64,000 nt of DNA from assembly GCF_900116495.1 (NCBI RefSeq), contig NZ_FPAY01000002.1, positions 248,001-312,000 on the forward strand, written 5' to 3'. Under the pieces are notes generated by a model that was given only the letters and a program-made list of their open reading frames with translations, was not told the origin of the DNA and ran no database searches. Every line of letters begins with the position of its first letter. The stretch's first letter is position 1. This DNA is from Arthrobacter sp. ov118 (GTDB lineage: Bacteria; Actinomycetota; Actinomycetes; Actinomycetales; Micrococcaceae). Below, piece by piece: positions 7,762 to 15,113 of the stretch. The position numbers and the translations under genes were made by a program.

Positions 7762-8835
7762 GTGAGCGGAATCCAGTGGGTGCTGCACGTTGATCTCGAC
7801 CAGTTCATCGCGGCGGTCGAAGTGCTCCGGCGGCCGGAGCTTGCGGGCAGGCCGATCATTGTCGGCGGCCGGGGCGACCCCAAGGAACGGGCCGTGGTGT
7901 CCACCGCATCCTACGAAGCCAGGGCGTTCGGTGTGGGTTCCGGAATGCCCTTGCGCATAGCGGCCCGGAAAGTGCCAGACGCCGTGATCCTGCCCGTCGA
8001 TCACGAGGCCTACCTCGCGGCGTCTGAAACGGTGATGGCTACCCTGCGCGCGCAGCCCGGCGCCACTGTGCAGGTGCTGGGTTGGGATGAGGCCTTTGTC
8101 GGCACGGAGACAGAGAATCCGGAAGCCTACGCCCGGCAGGTGCAGGCGGCTGTGCTGGAGCAGACGCAGCTGCATTGCAGCGTGGGCATCGGCGACACCC
8201 TGGTCCGGGCCAAGGTCGCCACCGGTTTCGGCAAGCCGGCCGGCGTCTTCCGTCTCACTGCCGGGAACTGGCTCGACGTCATGGGCAGTCGGCCCACCAG
8301 GGACCTGTGGGGCGTCGGAACCAAAGTGTCGGGCCGGCTGGCCAGACTCGGCATCAACACAGTCGCCGAGCTCGCCGCGGCCGATCCCCAAGACCTGGTC
8401 CCGGAGTTCGGCCCCAGGATGGGTCCTTGGTACGCGGAGCTCGGACGCGGGGACGGCGCCAGCGTTGTGGACGACACCCCGTGGGTTGCCCGCGGGCATA
8501 GCCGGGAGACCACCTTCCAGCGCGACCTGACCGAGCCTGCCCAGGTGGACGACGCCGTGAGGGAGCTGACAGCGCGCGTCCTTGAGGATGTTGTGGCGGA
8601 AGGACGGCCCGTGGTGGGGCTGACCCTCAAGGTCCGGTACGCGCCGTTCTTCACCACGACCCACGCTAGGAAGATTCCTCAGACATTCGACCGGAACGAA
8701 ATCCTCGCGCGGGCCTTGGACCTCGCAGCCGGAATCGAAGCGGGCCGTCCGATCCGACTCCTGGGCCTGCGGGCCGAAATGGCCATGCCCGACGACGCCC
8801 GAAAGGGACATACGCCAACGCGCGGCGGTTGGTGA
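7762..8835 (+). CDS. dinB: DNA polymerase IV (Y-family translesion polymerase)
   Basis: The protein has 357 residues and starts at GTG 7762. Y-family features appear in order: the first metal-binding motif with Asp11 in LHVDLDQF, the YEARAFGVGSGMP finger motif, the second catalytic motif with Asp109-Glu110 in GWDEAF, GIGDTLVRAKVATGFGKPAG, and the helix-hairpin region LWGVGTKVSGRLARLGI. A little-finger domain then follows with RETTFQRDL and LTLKVRY. There is no C-terminal beta-clamp box like that of E. coli DinB; the protein ends shortly after LRAEM with a basic tail. The more usual serine-isoleucine before DEA is glycine-tryptophan, as I recall for many actinobacterial members. It bypasses damaged template bases and is error-prone. 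No LexA box was recognised upstream. Confidence 0.93.
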   Translation: MSGIQWVLHVDLDQFIAAVEVLRRPELAGRPIIVGGRGDPKERAVVSTASYEARAFGVGSGMPLRIAARKVPDAVILPVDHEAYLAASETVMATLRAQPGATVQVLGWDEAFVGTETENPEAYARQVQAAVLEQTQLHCSVGIGDTLVRAKVATGFGKPAGVFRLTAGNWLDVMGSRPTRDLWGVGTKVSGRLARLGINTVAELAAADPQDLVPEFGPRMGPWYAELGRGDGASVVDDTPWVARGHSRETTFQRDLTEPAQVDDAVRELTARVLEDVVAEGRPVVGLTLKVRYAPFFTTTHARKIPQTFDRNEILARALDLAAGIEAGRPIRLLGLRAEMAMPDDARKGHTPTRGGW

Positions 8836-8940
8836 CGGCGTCGCTCCCTTCGGTCAATACCTGGGTGTAGGACCTAGAGCTATGGCGTTGCGACTTGTTC
8901 AGGTGAATTTCAAGGATCCGTGGGCCTGAGCGCAGACGTG

Positions 8941-9399
8941 CTATCCGTCGTCGCCGGTTTCGGTGTCGCTCGTACCGGTGTCGCTCGTACCGGTCTCGCT
9001 CTTACCGGTATCGAAGGGCTTGCCTGTGGTCGGCTGCTCGCCGCCCGCGAGACGGTCCGACTCTCGGGCCCCCACTACGGACTGGGCGCCGCCGGATCCG
9101 GCTTTGGCAGGTGAAGGCCCCGGCGGCAGCGTCCCGTCTGTCTTGTCTGAGCCGCTCGCGGTCCGCTGCCCCTGCGTCATCGCGGGGTCGTTGAACACCT
9201 GCTCCACGGGCGCCTCGCCTGACTTGGCCCGCTCCGGATGCGAGTGGTCCCCCTGCGCCTTGGTGCCCGACTCCGCGACGTCGACCGCTTCGCCCACATC
9301 AGCACCGCTGCGGGACTCATCGCCCTGATTGTTGGCATCCGGCGCGGGATGCCCGGCCGGCGCCGCAGCGTCTTGGCCGCCGTGCGAATTCTCGGTCAT
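8941..9399 (-). CDS. Predicted disordered acidic protein of unknown function
   Basis: This 152-residue protein is rich in Gly, Ala, Asp, Glu, Ser and Thr, with no cysteine and almost no hydrophobic clusters, so it should be intrinsically disordered. The C-terminus holds three near-identical five-residue repeats (TGTSD type) that come from a 15-bp DNA repeat. The start at ATG 9399 has a good AGAGGG ribosome site, which supports it as a real gene. Small hydrophilic proteins of this kind are sometimes linked to desiccation or stress tolerance, but nothing in the sequence proves this. Confidence 0.6.
   Translation of the reverse strand: MTENSHGGQDAAAPAGHPAPDANNQGDESRSGADVGEAVDVAESGTKAQGDHSHPERAKSGEAPVEQVFNDPAMTQGQRTASGSDKTDGTLPPGPSPAKAGSGGAQSVVGARESDRLAGGEQPTTGKPFDTGKSETGTSDTGTSDTETGDDG
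8961..9005. repeat. 15-bp tandem repeat, three copies
   Basis: Units 8961-8975, 8976-8990 (identical) and 8991-9005 (two differences) follow each other directly, inside the 3' end of the disordered-protein gene and in frame with it. Confidence 0.85.
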
Positions 9400-9558
9400 C
9401 GGCTTACCCTCTGCAATTGGTCTCTGCCGCTTTTCGGTGGTGAGCCAGCTTACCTCCCGTCGGGCAGCCAGTCGAGGGCAACGGGCCCCCGACGGCGGAC
9501 CGGAAGTTCTGCCTCATGGCGTCAGACACGTGACTCTGAGTTAGCCCCGGCAGGGGCC

Positions 9559-10800
9559 TCAGTCCGGCCTGCCGACAACCACCTGCGACGGGCTGTGCGT
9601 CACGTAGCCGGCGGCCCAAGAGGAGAGTGCCCGGGCCTTCTGCTGGAAACCCGGAAGCAAGGCGAGGTGAACCCCCAGCCAGGAGACGAACGCCAGCGGG
9701 CCCTGCAGCTGGATGCGCTTGCGGCCGAGTTCGGCTACTGCGGCTCCACGGCCGACCATGGCCATGTAGCCCTTGTCCCAATAAGCGAACGGTCGGCGGG
9801 TGCCGCCGGTCAGGTCAGCGTATATGTTGCGGGCGGCCCATTTTCCGGACTGCTGCGCCACCGAACCGAGTTGCGGCAGTTTGGCGCCCGCGGCATCGGT
9901 GATGTTGGCTGCGTCTCCCAGTACGTAGACACCATCGACTCCGGGCGCGGTGAGATCCGGCAGCACGTCGATGCGCCCGCCTTTCCCCTGGGGGAGGCCA
10001 GACTCGGTGATGATTTTTCCGGCCTGCAGGCCGCCGGCCCATACCACGATCCGCGCCGGAATGACCGTCCCGTCCGCCAGCGTGACGCCGTCGGCGCGCA
10101 CGTCAGTGACCCCCTGGCCCATGTGCAGCTGAACTCCAAGTTTCCCGAGCCGGTCCCGGGTGTACTCCTGTGACTTGGCAGAGAACGCCATCAGCACGCG
10201 CGGCACCATATCCACCAGATGGACGTGGCACCGGGCCGCCAGCTCTGGCGAAAAGTACTTCGGCACCAGGTACTTGACGTTCTCCGCCAAGGCGCCGGCG
10301 GTCTCCACTCCGGTGGGTCCGCCGCCAACCACGACGACGTCCGCGTTGCCCGCCTGCCCGCGGTCCGCCGTATCCAGGACGCCGGTGAGGGCAGCGCTCA
10401 GGCGCGTGGCATCGGCCACCGAGTACAGCGGGTAGGCATGTTCCTCCGCGCCCGGGGTGTTGAAGAAGTTGGGGACGGCGCCTGCGGCAATGACAAGGAT
10501 GCGTGCCTGGTAACGGGAGCCGTCGGCTGTGGTGACAGCGCGGGCGGCGGCATCGATCGCCGTCACCTCGGCGGTGAGGACGCGCACCCCTTTAATGCCG
10601 CGGAACACGGAACGCAGTGGTCGGGCCACCGCCGAAACGCCGATTTGCGACGCCGCCACCTGGTACAGGAGGGGCTGGAACTGGTGGTAGTTGTTCGCGT
10701 CGATCAGGAGTACCTGGATGCCCTTGCGGCCGAGTTCCTCGGCCGCGGTCATGCCAGCAAACCCGCCGCCAACCACGATGACCTGAGATGTATCGTCCAT
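9559..10800 (-). CDS. ndh: Type II NADH dehydrogenase (NDH-2)
   Basis: A 413-residue flavoprotein that passes electrons from NADH to menaquinone without pumping protons, at the inner face of the membrane. It has two dinucleotide-binding motifs: the FAD site VVGGGFAGMTAAEEL near residues 10-25 and the NAD site VVVGGGPTGVETAGAL near the middle. The conserved NYHQFQPLLYQVA segment and the FAD-contact block GVYVLGDAANI are present, followed by LPQLGSVAQQSGKWAARNI and a C-terminal amphipathic region. It appears monocistronic. A short hairpin (9544-9557) follows the stop. Identification is solid; several NDH-2 paralogues are common in actinobacteria. Confidence 0.9.
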   Translation of the reverse strand: MDDTSQVIVVGGGFAGMTAAEELGRKGIQVLLIDANNYHQFQPLLYQVAASQIGVSAVARPLRSVFRGIKGVRVLTAEVTAIDAAARAVTTADGSRYQARILVIAAGAVPNFFNTPGAEEHAYPLYSVADATRLSAALTGVLDTADRGQAGNADVVVVGGGPTGVETAGALAENVKYLVPKYFSPELAARCHVHLVDMVPRVLMAFSAKSQEYTRDRLGKLGVQLHMGQGVTDVRADGVTLADGTVIPARIVVWAGGLQAGKIITESGLPQGKGGRIDVLPDLTAPGVDGVYVLGDAANITDAAGAKLPQLGSVAQQSGKWAARNIYADLTGGTRRPFAYWDKGYMAMVGRGAAVAELGRKRIQLQGPLAFVSWLGVHLALLPGFQQKARALSSWAAGYVTHSPSQVVVGRPD

Positions 10801-10924
10801 TCAAGCAACATACCGCTCAGGACCGCTGCGCAACACCCGGTCGAGGGGATGCTGTCAACGATGTTGGGGAAGACGATGTCCAGCGGTCAACGCGCGTGCC
10901 GCTGCCTTTTGGAAGCGCCCTCGG

Positions 10925-12013
10925 TCAGGCGGGGATCACACGCTCGTCGCGCAGGGTGTCGAACAGGATGGCGAAGGCGGTGAGGGTGTCGGCGTAGCCG
11001 GTGAACCCGGCGTTGCGGCTGCGGGTCATGTCGGTGAAGCACTCGACGGGGCGATTGAGATCGCTGTCAGTGTGCCACCAGGACGCCACACGGGCGAGGT
11101 CGGGTTCGACGAGACCCTCCCGTTCGGCCAGCTCGCGCCACATGCCGGCTTTACCCGCCATCTGCTCCTCCAAGGGGCGCGGATGGCGGGCGTAGCCCCC
11201 GGGTTCGACGCCGAGCAGCTGCGCGAGCCGCGGCCACATCCAGCGCCAGCGGAAGACATCTCCGTTCGCCGTGTTGTAGGCCTGGCTGGGCAGGCCTGGG
11301 GTGGTGGCCGCCCAAATCATCTGGCGGGCGAGTAGTCCGGTGTCTGTCATGTCCGTGATCCCGTTCCATTGCACCTCGTTGCCGGGGAACACGAAGGGCA
11401 GGCCTTCGGCGCGGCACAGGGCCGCCTGCGCGGCCAAAGTCTGGCCGAGGTTCATGGCATTGCCGACGGCGCGCCCGATCATGGTGTGCGAGCGGTGCAC
11501 GCTCCAGGCGAACCCGTAGTGCTCGGCGGCCTGCCACAGCTCGTCTTCTTGGGCGTAGTAGAAGTTCGGGGCGTCCAGTCGCGGCTCGTCCTCGTGGAAG
11601 GGGGTGTCGCGTGTCGCGCCGGTGCCATAGGCCTCAAAGGGGCCCAGGTAGTGCTTGAGGCCGGTGACGAGTGCGACGTGCCGCAGGTTCCCGGACGGAC
11701 CGGTCGTGTCCAGGACGTTCCGGACCATGGCGGCGTTGACGGCGATGTTCTCCGCTTCCGTAGGCCTGCGGCTCCAAGCGGTAAAGAAAACGTCTGAGGG
11801 GTTGAGCCCGGCCAGGGCCGTCTGTACAGACTGCGGATCAGTCAGGTCGGCGCGGACCGTCTTGACGCCGTTCTGGGGGGCGGCCTGGCGCCGGGACAGA
11901 CTGGTGGTCTGCCACCCCTGGGCGGCGAGTTCCCGGCACAGGGCACGGCCGGCGATCCCGGTTCCCCCGACCACTAGCGCACTGCGCCGAGGGGTTGTCG
12001 TTGCGTTCATCAT
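10925..12013 (-). CDS. NAD(P)-dependent SDR-family reductase (PRISE/progesterone 5-beta-reductase-like)
   Basis: The start at ATG 12013 is chosen because AAGGAGAG precedes it at proper spacing; longer in-frame versions lack such a site. The 362-residue protein opens with the Rossmann motif ALVVGGTGIAGRALCREL. It then has features of the PRISE subfamily of extended SDRs: TAWSRRPTEAENIAVNAAMVRNVLD, VTGLKHYLGPFE, the active-site-like NFYYAQEDEL, and WSVHRSHTMIG. Such enzymes reduce activated C=C bonds of enones or steroids using NADPH. An IS30 transposase relic lies directly upstream, which suggests arrival by, or disturbance from, mobile DNA. Confidence 0.78.
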   Translation of the reverse strand: MMNATTTPRRSALVVGGTGIAGRALCRELAAQGWQTTSLSRRQAAPQNGVKTVRADLTDPQSVQTALAGLNPSDVFFTAWSRRPTEAENIAVNAAMVRNVLDTTGPSGNLRHVALVTGLKHYLGPFEAYGTGATRDTPFHEDEPRLDAPNFYYAQEDELWQAAEHYGFAWSVHRSHTMIGRAVGNAMNLGQTLAAQAALCRAEGLPFVFPGNEVQWNGITDMTDTGLLARQMIWAATTPGLPSQAYNTANGDVFRWRWMWPRLAQLLGVEPGGYARHPRPLEEQMAGKAGMWRELAEREGLVEPDLARVASWWHTDSDLNRPVECFTDMTRSRNAGFTGYADTLTAFAILFDTLRDERVIPA

Positions 12014-12056
12014 GTCTCTCCTTGCTGGGCTCGGTGCGGTTCTGCGGCGTGTGGAA

Positions 12057-12161
12057 CCAGCGATTGCCGGTGTTGCGGCGGACACCGGGCACTCTGCACG
12101 CCGCGGAATGTGAGCATCCCTGCCTCATCAGTTGAACATACAGGGGAAGCTTCTCAGCCAA
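12057..12161 (-). mobile_element. Relic of an IS30-family transposase N-terminus
   Basis: From a TTG at 12161 the minus strand reads LYVQLMRQGCSHSAACRVPG and then VRRNTGNRW. That is the N-terminal helix-turn-helix of IS30-type transposases, where a Q-G-x-x-x-x-x-A-C-R-x-x-G-V-x-x-x-T-G-x-R-W pattern is usual. After about 35 codons the similarity stops and the frame runs into the reductase gene. No DDE domain or terminal repeats are visible, so this is a fragment. Family recognition is by pattern memory and needs a search to confirm. Confidence 0.55.
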
Positions 12162-12267
12162 GCACTGGCCCCATTTCCGTGAACGGCGTGTAAAGCGTCC
12201 CGCAAATCAGTACATCGGCATCTTCTCGGGGCTGCCGAAATGGCATCTCCTACTGTTGGGGCAGGTA

Positions 12268-12296
12268 TTGAGTGTCACAGGCATGCGGAGTAGCGT
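12268..12296 (+). promoter_or_regulatory. Candidate sigma-A-type promoter for the gamma-glutamyltransferase gene
   Basis: TTGAGT (12268-12273), a 17-nt spacer and TAGCGT (12291-12296) fit actinobacterial -35/-10 elements. Transcription starting near 12303 would leave a short leader before ATG 12340. The ggt gene faces the reductase gene across a 326-nt divergent region. Prediction only. Confidence 0.4.
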
Positions 12297-12339
12297 GACA
12301 ATAACTGTCAACAGGCGTCACTCGGACCCGGGAGCGATC

Positions 12340-14169
12340 ATGGCAAATCTGACAAGTGGCTTGGTGGCCTTCACGGCGGCTCTGGCATTGAGCGTGACGG
12401 GCGGCGCTGTCGCCGGCCCGGCGTTCGCCGATCCGCGGGAGACGGAAAAGACCTCGACGGCCACTGGCTACGGCGGCGCTGTGAGCACGGTGGACCCGGA
12501 GGCGTCCGCAGCGGCGATCGAGGTTCTCCGCAAGGGCGGCAACGCGGCGGATGCCGCCGTGGCCGCAGCCGCGACCCTCGGTGTGACCGAGCCCTACAGC
12601 TCCGGCATTGGCGGTGGCGGCTACTTCGTGTTCTACGACGCGGAGACCGGCAAAGTCGGCACAATCGACGGCCGCGAGACGGCACCGGCAAAGATGCCGC
12701 ACGACGCGTTCATCGACCCGGCGACCAAACAGCCCTACCGCTTCACCCCAGAACTCGTTACGAGCGGCATCTCCGTAGGCGTCCCCGGCACGCCGGCCAC
12801 CTGGGAGCGTGCCCTCGACAGGTGGGGCACTCTCAGCCTTGGCGATGCCCTCAAGCCCGCCATCAAAGTGGCGACCCGGGGCTTTGTGGTCGACAAGACG
12901 TTCCGCCAGCAGACCCTCGACAACAAGCTCCGGTTTGAGGCGTTCACCTCAACGAGCAAGCTTTTCCTCCCGGGCGGTGACGCTCCCGCCGTCGGCAGTG
13001 TCTTCCAAAACCACGACCTCGCCGAGACCTACCGGCTCCTCGCGAAGAACGGCACGGAAAGCTTCTACGGTGGCGCGCTCGCGGCCGAGATCGCGGCCAC
13101 CGTAAAGGCTCCACCCAAGAGTGCCGGCACAACGCTGCCGGTTCCGGTAGGCCATATGACGACGGCGGACCTCGCCGCATACCGCGCCATGGATCAGGCG
13201 CCTACGCGCGTGGACTACCGCGACCTGGACGTCTACGGCATGGCCCCGTCCAGCAGCGGCGGCACTACGGTCGGCGAGGCGCTGAACATCCTGGAGCCCT
13301 CCAATCTGTCCGCGATGTCCACGCCCGGGGCCCTGCATCACTACCTCGAGGCGAGCGCGCTTGCATTCGCTGACCGTGGCAAGTACGTGGGTGACCCCGC
13401 CTTTGTCCGCGTCCCCACCGCGGCGCTCACCGATCCGATCTTCGGCAAGGAGCGTGCCTGCCAGATCGACCCGCTGCACGCGGCGGCGAAGCCGGTTGCG
13501 CCGGGGGACGTGTCCTCGTACGACGGCGCGTGCCCGGCTGCCGCCGTGGCGCCCGCCGATGAGAAGGACACGGAGAACGTCTCGACGACCAATCTGACGG
13601 TCGCGGACAAGTGGGGAAACGTGGTCGACTACACCCTCACGATCGAACAGACCGGCGGGTCCGGCATCGTGGTCCCCGGCCGCGGCTTCCTGCTCAACAA
13701 CGAGCTGACCGACTTCACGACCGTCTACGACCAGGCCGACCCGAACCGGATCGAGCCGGGGAAGCGCCCGCGCTCGTCCATGTCGCCGACCATCATCCTC
13801 AAGGAGGACAAGCCGTTCCTCGCTCTTGGCTCGCCCGGCGGATCGACCATCATCACCACCGTCCTGCAGACGATCTTGAATCGGGTGGACCTGGGCATGA
13901 CCATTTCCGAGGCGATCGCTGCACCGCGTGCCTCGCAACGCAACACAGCCAAGGTGACGGCCGAGCCGGAGTTCATCGCCGCGTACGGCAGTCAGTTGAC
14001 ACCGTTTGGCCATCAGTTCACGCCGTCGGGGGACGCGTTCACCTCGGCAGCGGAGATCGGCGCCGCAACCGCCATCGAATTCCGGGACGACGGTCGCATG
14101 GTCGCAGCCGCCGAGCCCGTCAGACGCGGCGGCGGATCCGCGATGGCACTCAAGCAGTCGCCGAGGTAG
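12340..14169 (+). CDS. ggt: Secreted gamma-glutamyltransferase
   Basis: The start is placed at ATG 12340, which has GGAG five bases upstream and gives a clean signal peptide (LVAFTAALALSVTGGAVAGP, cut near AFA-DP). A longer frame from 12256 would bury it. The 609-residue Ntn-hydrolase precursor shows family motifs: LRKGGNAADAAVAAAATLGV, YSSGIGGGGYFVF, and the autoprocessing site NVSTTNLTV. In the latter, Thr417 is the likely new N-terminal nucleophile of the small subunit. After it come FLLNNELTDFT, the PRSSMSPTI oxyanion region and LGSPGGSTI. The exported enzyme cleaves or transfers gamma-glutamyl groups from glutathione and other gamma-glutamyl compounds, probably for nutrient recovery, as mycothiol rather than glutathione is expected here. 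Confidence 0.92.
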   Translation: MANLTSGLVAFTAALALSVTGGAVAGPAFADPRETEKTSTATGYGGAVSTVDPEASAAAIEVLRKGGNAADAAVAAAATLGVTEPYSSGIGGGGYFVFYDAETGKVGTIDGRETAPAKMPHDAFIDPATKQPYRFTPELVTSGISVGVPGTPATWERALDRWGTLSLGDALKPAIKVATRGFVVDKTFRQQTLDNKLRFEAFTSTSKLFLPGGDAPAVGSVFQNHDLAETYRLLAKNGTESFYGGALAAEIAATVKAPPKSAGTTLPVPVGHMTTADLAAYRAMDQAPTRVDYRDLDVYGMAPSSSGGTTVGEALNILEPSNLSAMSTPGALHHYLEASALAFADRGKYVGDPAFVRVPTAALTDPIFGKERACQIDPLHAAAKPVAPGDVSSYDGACPAAAVAPADEKDTENVSTTNLTVADKWGNVVDYTLTIEQTGGSGIVVPGRGFLLNNELTDFTTVYDQADPNRIEPGKRPRSSMSPTIILKEDKPFLALGSPGGSTIITTVLQTILNRVDLGMTISEAIAAPRASQRNTAKVTAEPEFIAAYGSQLTPFGHQFTPSGDAFTSAAEIGAATAIEFRDDGRMVAAAEPVRRGGGSAMALKQSPR

Positions 14170-14289
14170 GGCCGCGCCGTCTAGGCCGCGGTGCTGCAGG
14201 GGCCGGGAGAAGAGCACGCGGGCTGTATCGGATTTCAGAACAGGCAGCGCGTCGTTCTGGCAAGGGCATGGCCCCGGGGTGCGACCCTT

Positions 14290-14661
14290 CTAGACGTCGC
14301 CTATCGCTGTGTTGATTCCCTGCTTGGCCAGATTGGTGATCCGCCATCGCTTTTCCTTAGAGGCATAGCTCACTGTATGGGTCACATTTAAGGTCTTGGC
14401 GAGCCGTCGAGCGTCGTCTAAGGCCACGATCAGTTCAAGGCGTGCTTGGCGGGCCGCCGCCATGTTTGCCGACTTGATCCTGTCGGGAAACAGGCCCTTT
14501 GCAGTCCAGTTGAATTCGACAAGCAATTCGTATCCCGTTGCGGCTACGAGCTGAGCCAGGACACGGTGTGATTGGGTCCCCGTTCCGACGCTGATCTTCT
14601 GAACTCGCTCGGCTGCAACCAAATCCCCGGCCGACGTCACAAGCCAAGCATCCGACATCAT
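14290..14661 (-). CDS. Hypothetical protein, cytoplasmic, 123 residues
   Basis: No family recognised. The protein begins MMSDAWLVTSAGDLV with AAAGGGA before the first ATG. It has a mixed alpha/beta pattern: a possible strand ERVQKISVG, a helix HRVLAQLVAATG, the strand YELLVEFNW, a helix-rich alanine/arginine stretch, and a basic C-terminus with ASKEKRWRITNLAKQG. The base composition is less GC-rich than its neighbours and the sequence is lysine-containing, which hints at more recent acquisition. Real gene status rests on the ribosome site and plausible folding pattern. Confidence 0.5.
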   Translation of the reverse strand: MMSDAWLVTSAGDLVAAERVQKISVGTGTQSHRVLAQLVAATGYELLVEFNWTAKGLFPDRIKSANMAAARQARLELIVALDDARRLAKTLNVTHTVSYASKEKRWRITNLAKQGINTAIGDV

Positions 14662-15113
14662 TGTCCCTTTCGTTATTCGAACTGTGGCCGTATTCAGTGT
14701 CGGCGGACCTCTAAGTTACGAATACCCGCCGAGAATACCGGTTGCCGAGTGAGCGTACGCAGGCCTCCGGGCCATGGCAAGGGCCCCATGCCCTGTCCGG
14801 TCGTGTCCGGCGTGTCACTGGAGGCCGCCTACGCTGCGCCTAGGCGCCCGGGCGCCTGGACGCCTGGGCGCCTGGACGCCTGAGCGCCTGGACCGGGACC
14901 GGGACCGGGACCGGGGCCGGGACAAACGGCCCCCTCGCACACCAATGACATCAGCGCCGGGTTATGGAGTAGACCGTCACGAACGTTGCCCGCGTGGACC
15001 GGGTTTACTGAGTAGTAGGGTCCTCCAATCAGACCCGCGGACGTCCCAGGGCTTGCTTTGTAGCGCTCAGACGGCAGGAACCAACTGACTAGCTTGCTTG
15101 GATAGCCGCGCTG
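14662..15113. other. Intergenic region with low-complexity repeats
   Basis: About 450 nt between two minus-strand genes. No convincing gene is present. It holds GC-rich tandem repeats at 14850-14922, described separately. The left edge should carry the promoter of the 14290-14661 gene and the right edge is the 3' flank of the 13E12 gene. Confidence 0.6.
14850..14922. repeat. Compound tandem repeat: 16-bp units followed by hexamers
   Basis: Two identical 16-bp units (14850-14865, 14866-14881) and a partial third are followed by five hexamers of the CCGGGA type (14893-14922, one differing). Reading frames through it give low-complexity Gly/Arg/Asp repeats. It may be replication slippage or leftover linker DNA of another repeat-containing gene. 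Confidence 0.85.

Noticed and set aside
12949..14217. Minus-strand open frame opposite the gamma-glutamyltransferase gene
   Set aside because: Arginine-rich shadow frame; the plus-strand gene is unambiguous.
14850..14922. CRISPR-like array
   Set aside because: Repeats are directly adjacent, without unique spacers, and no cas genes are present. No CRISPR array was seen anywhere in the window.
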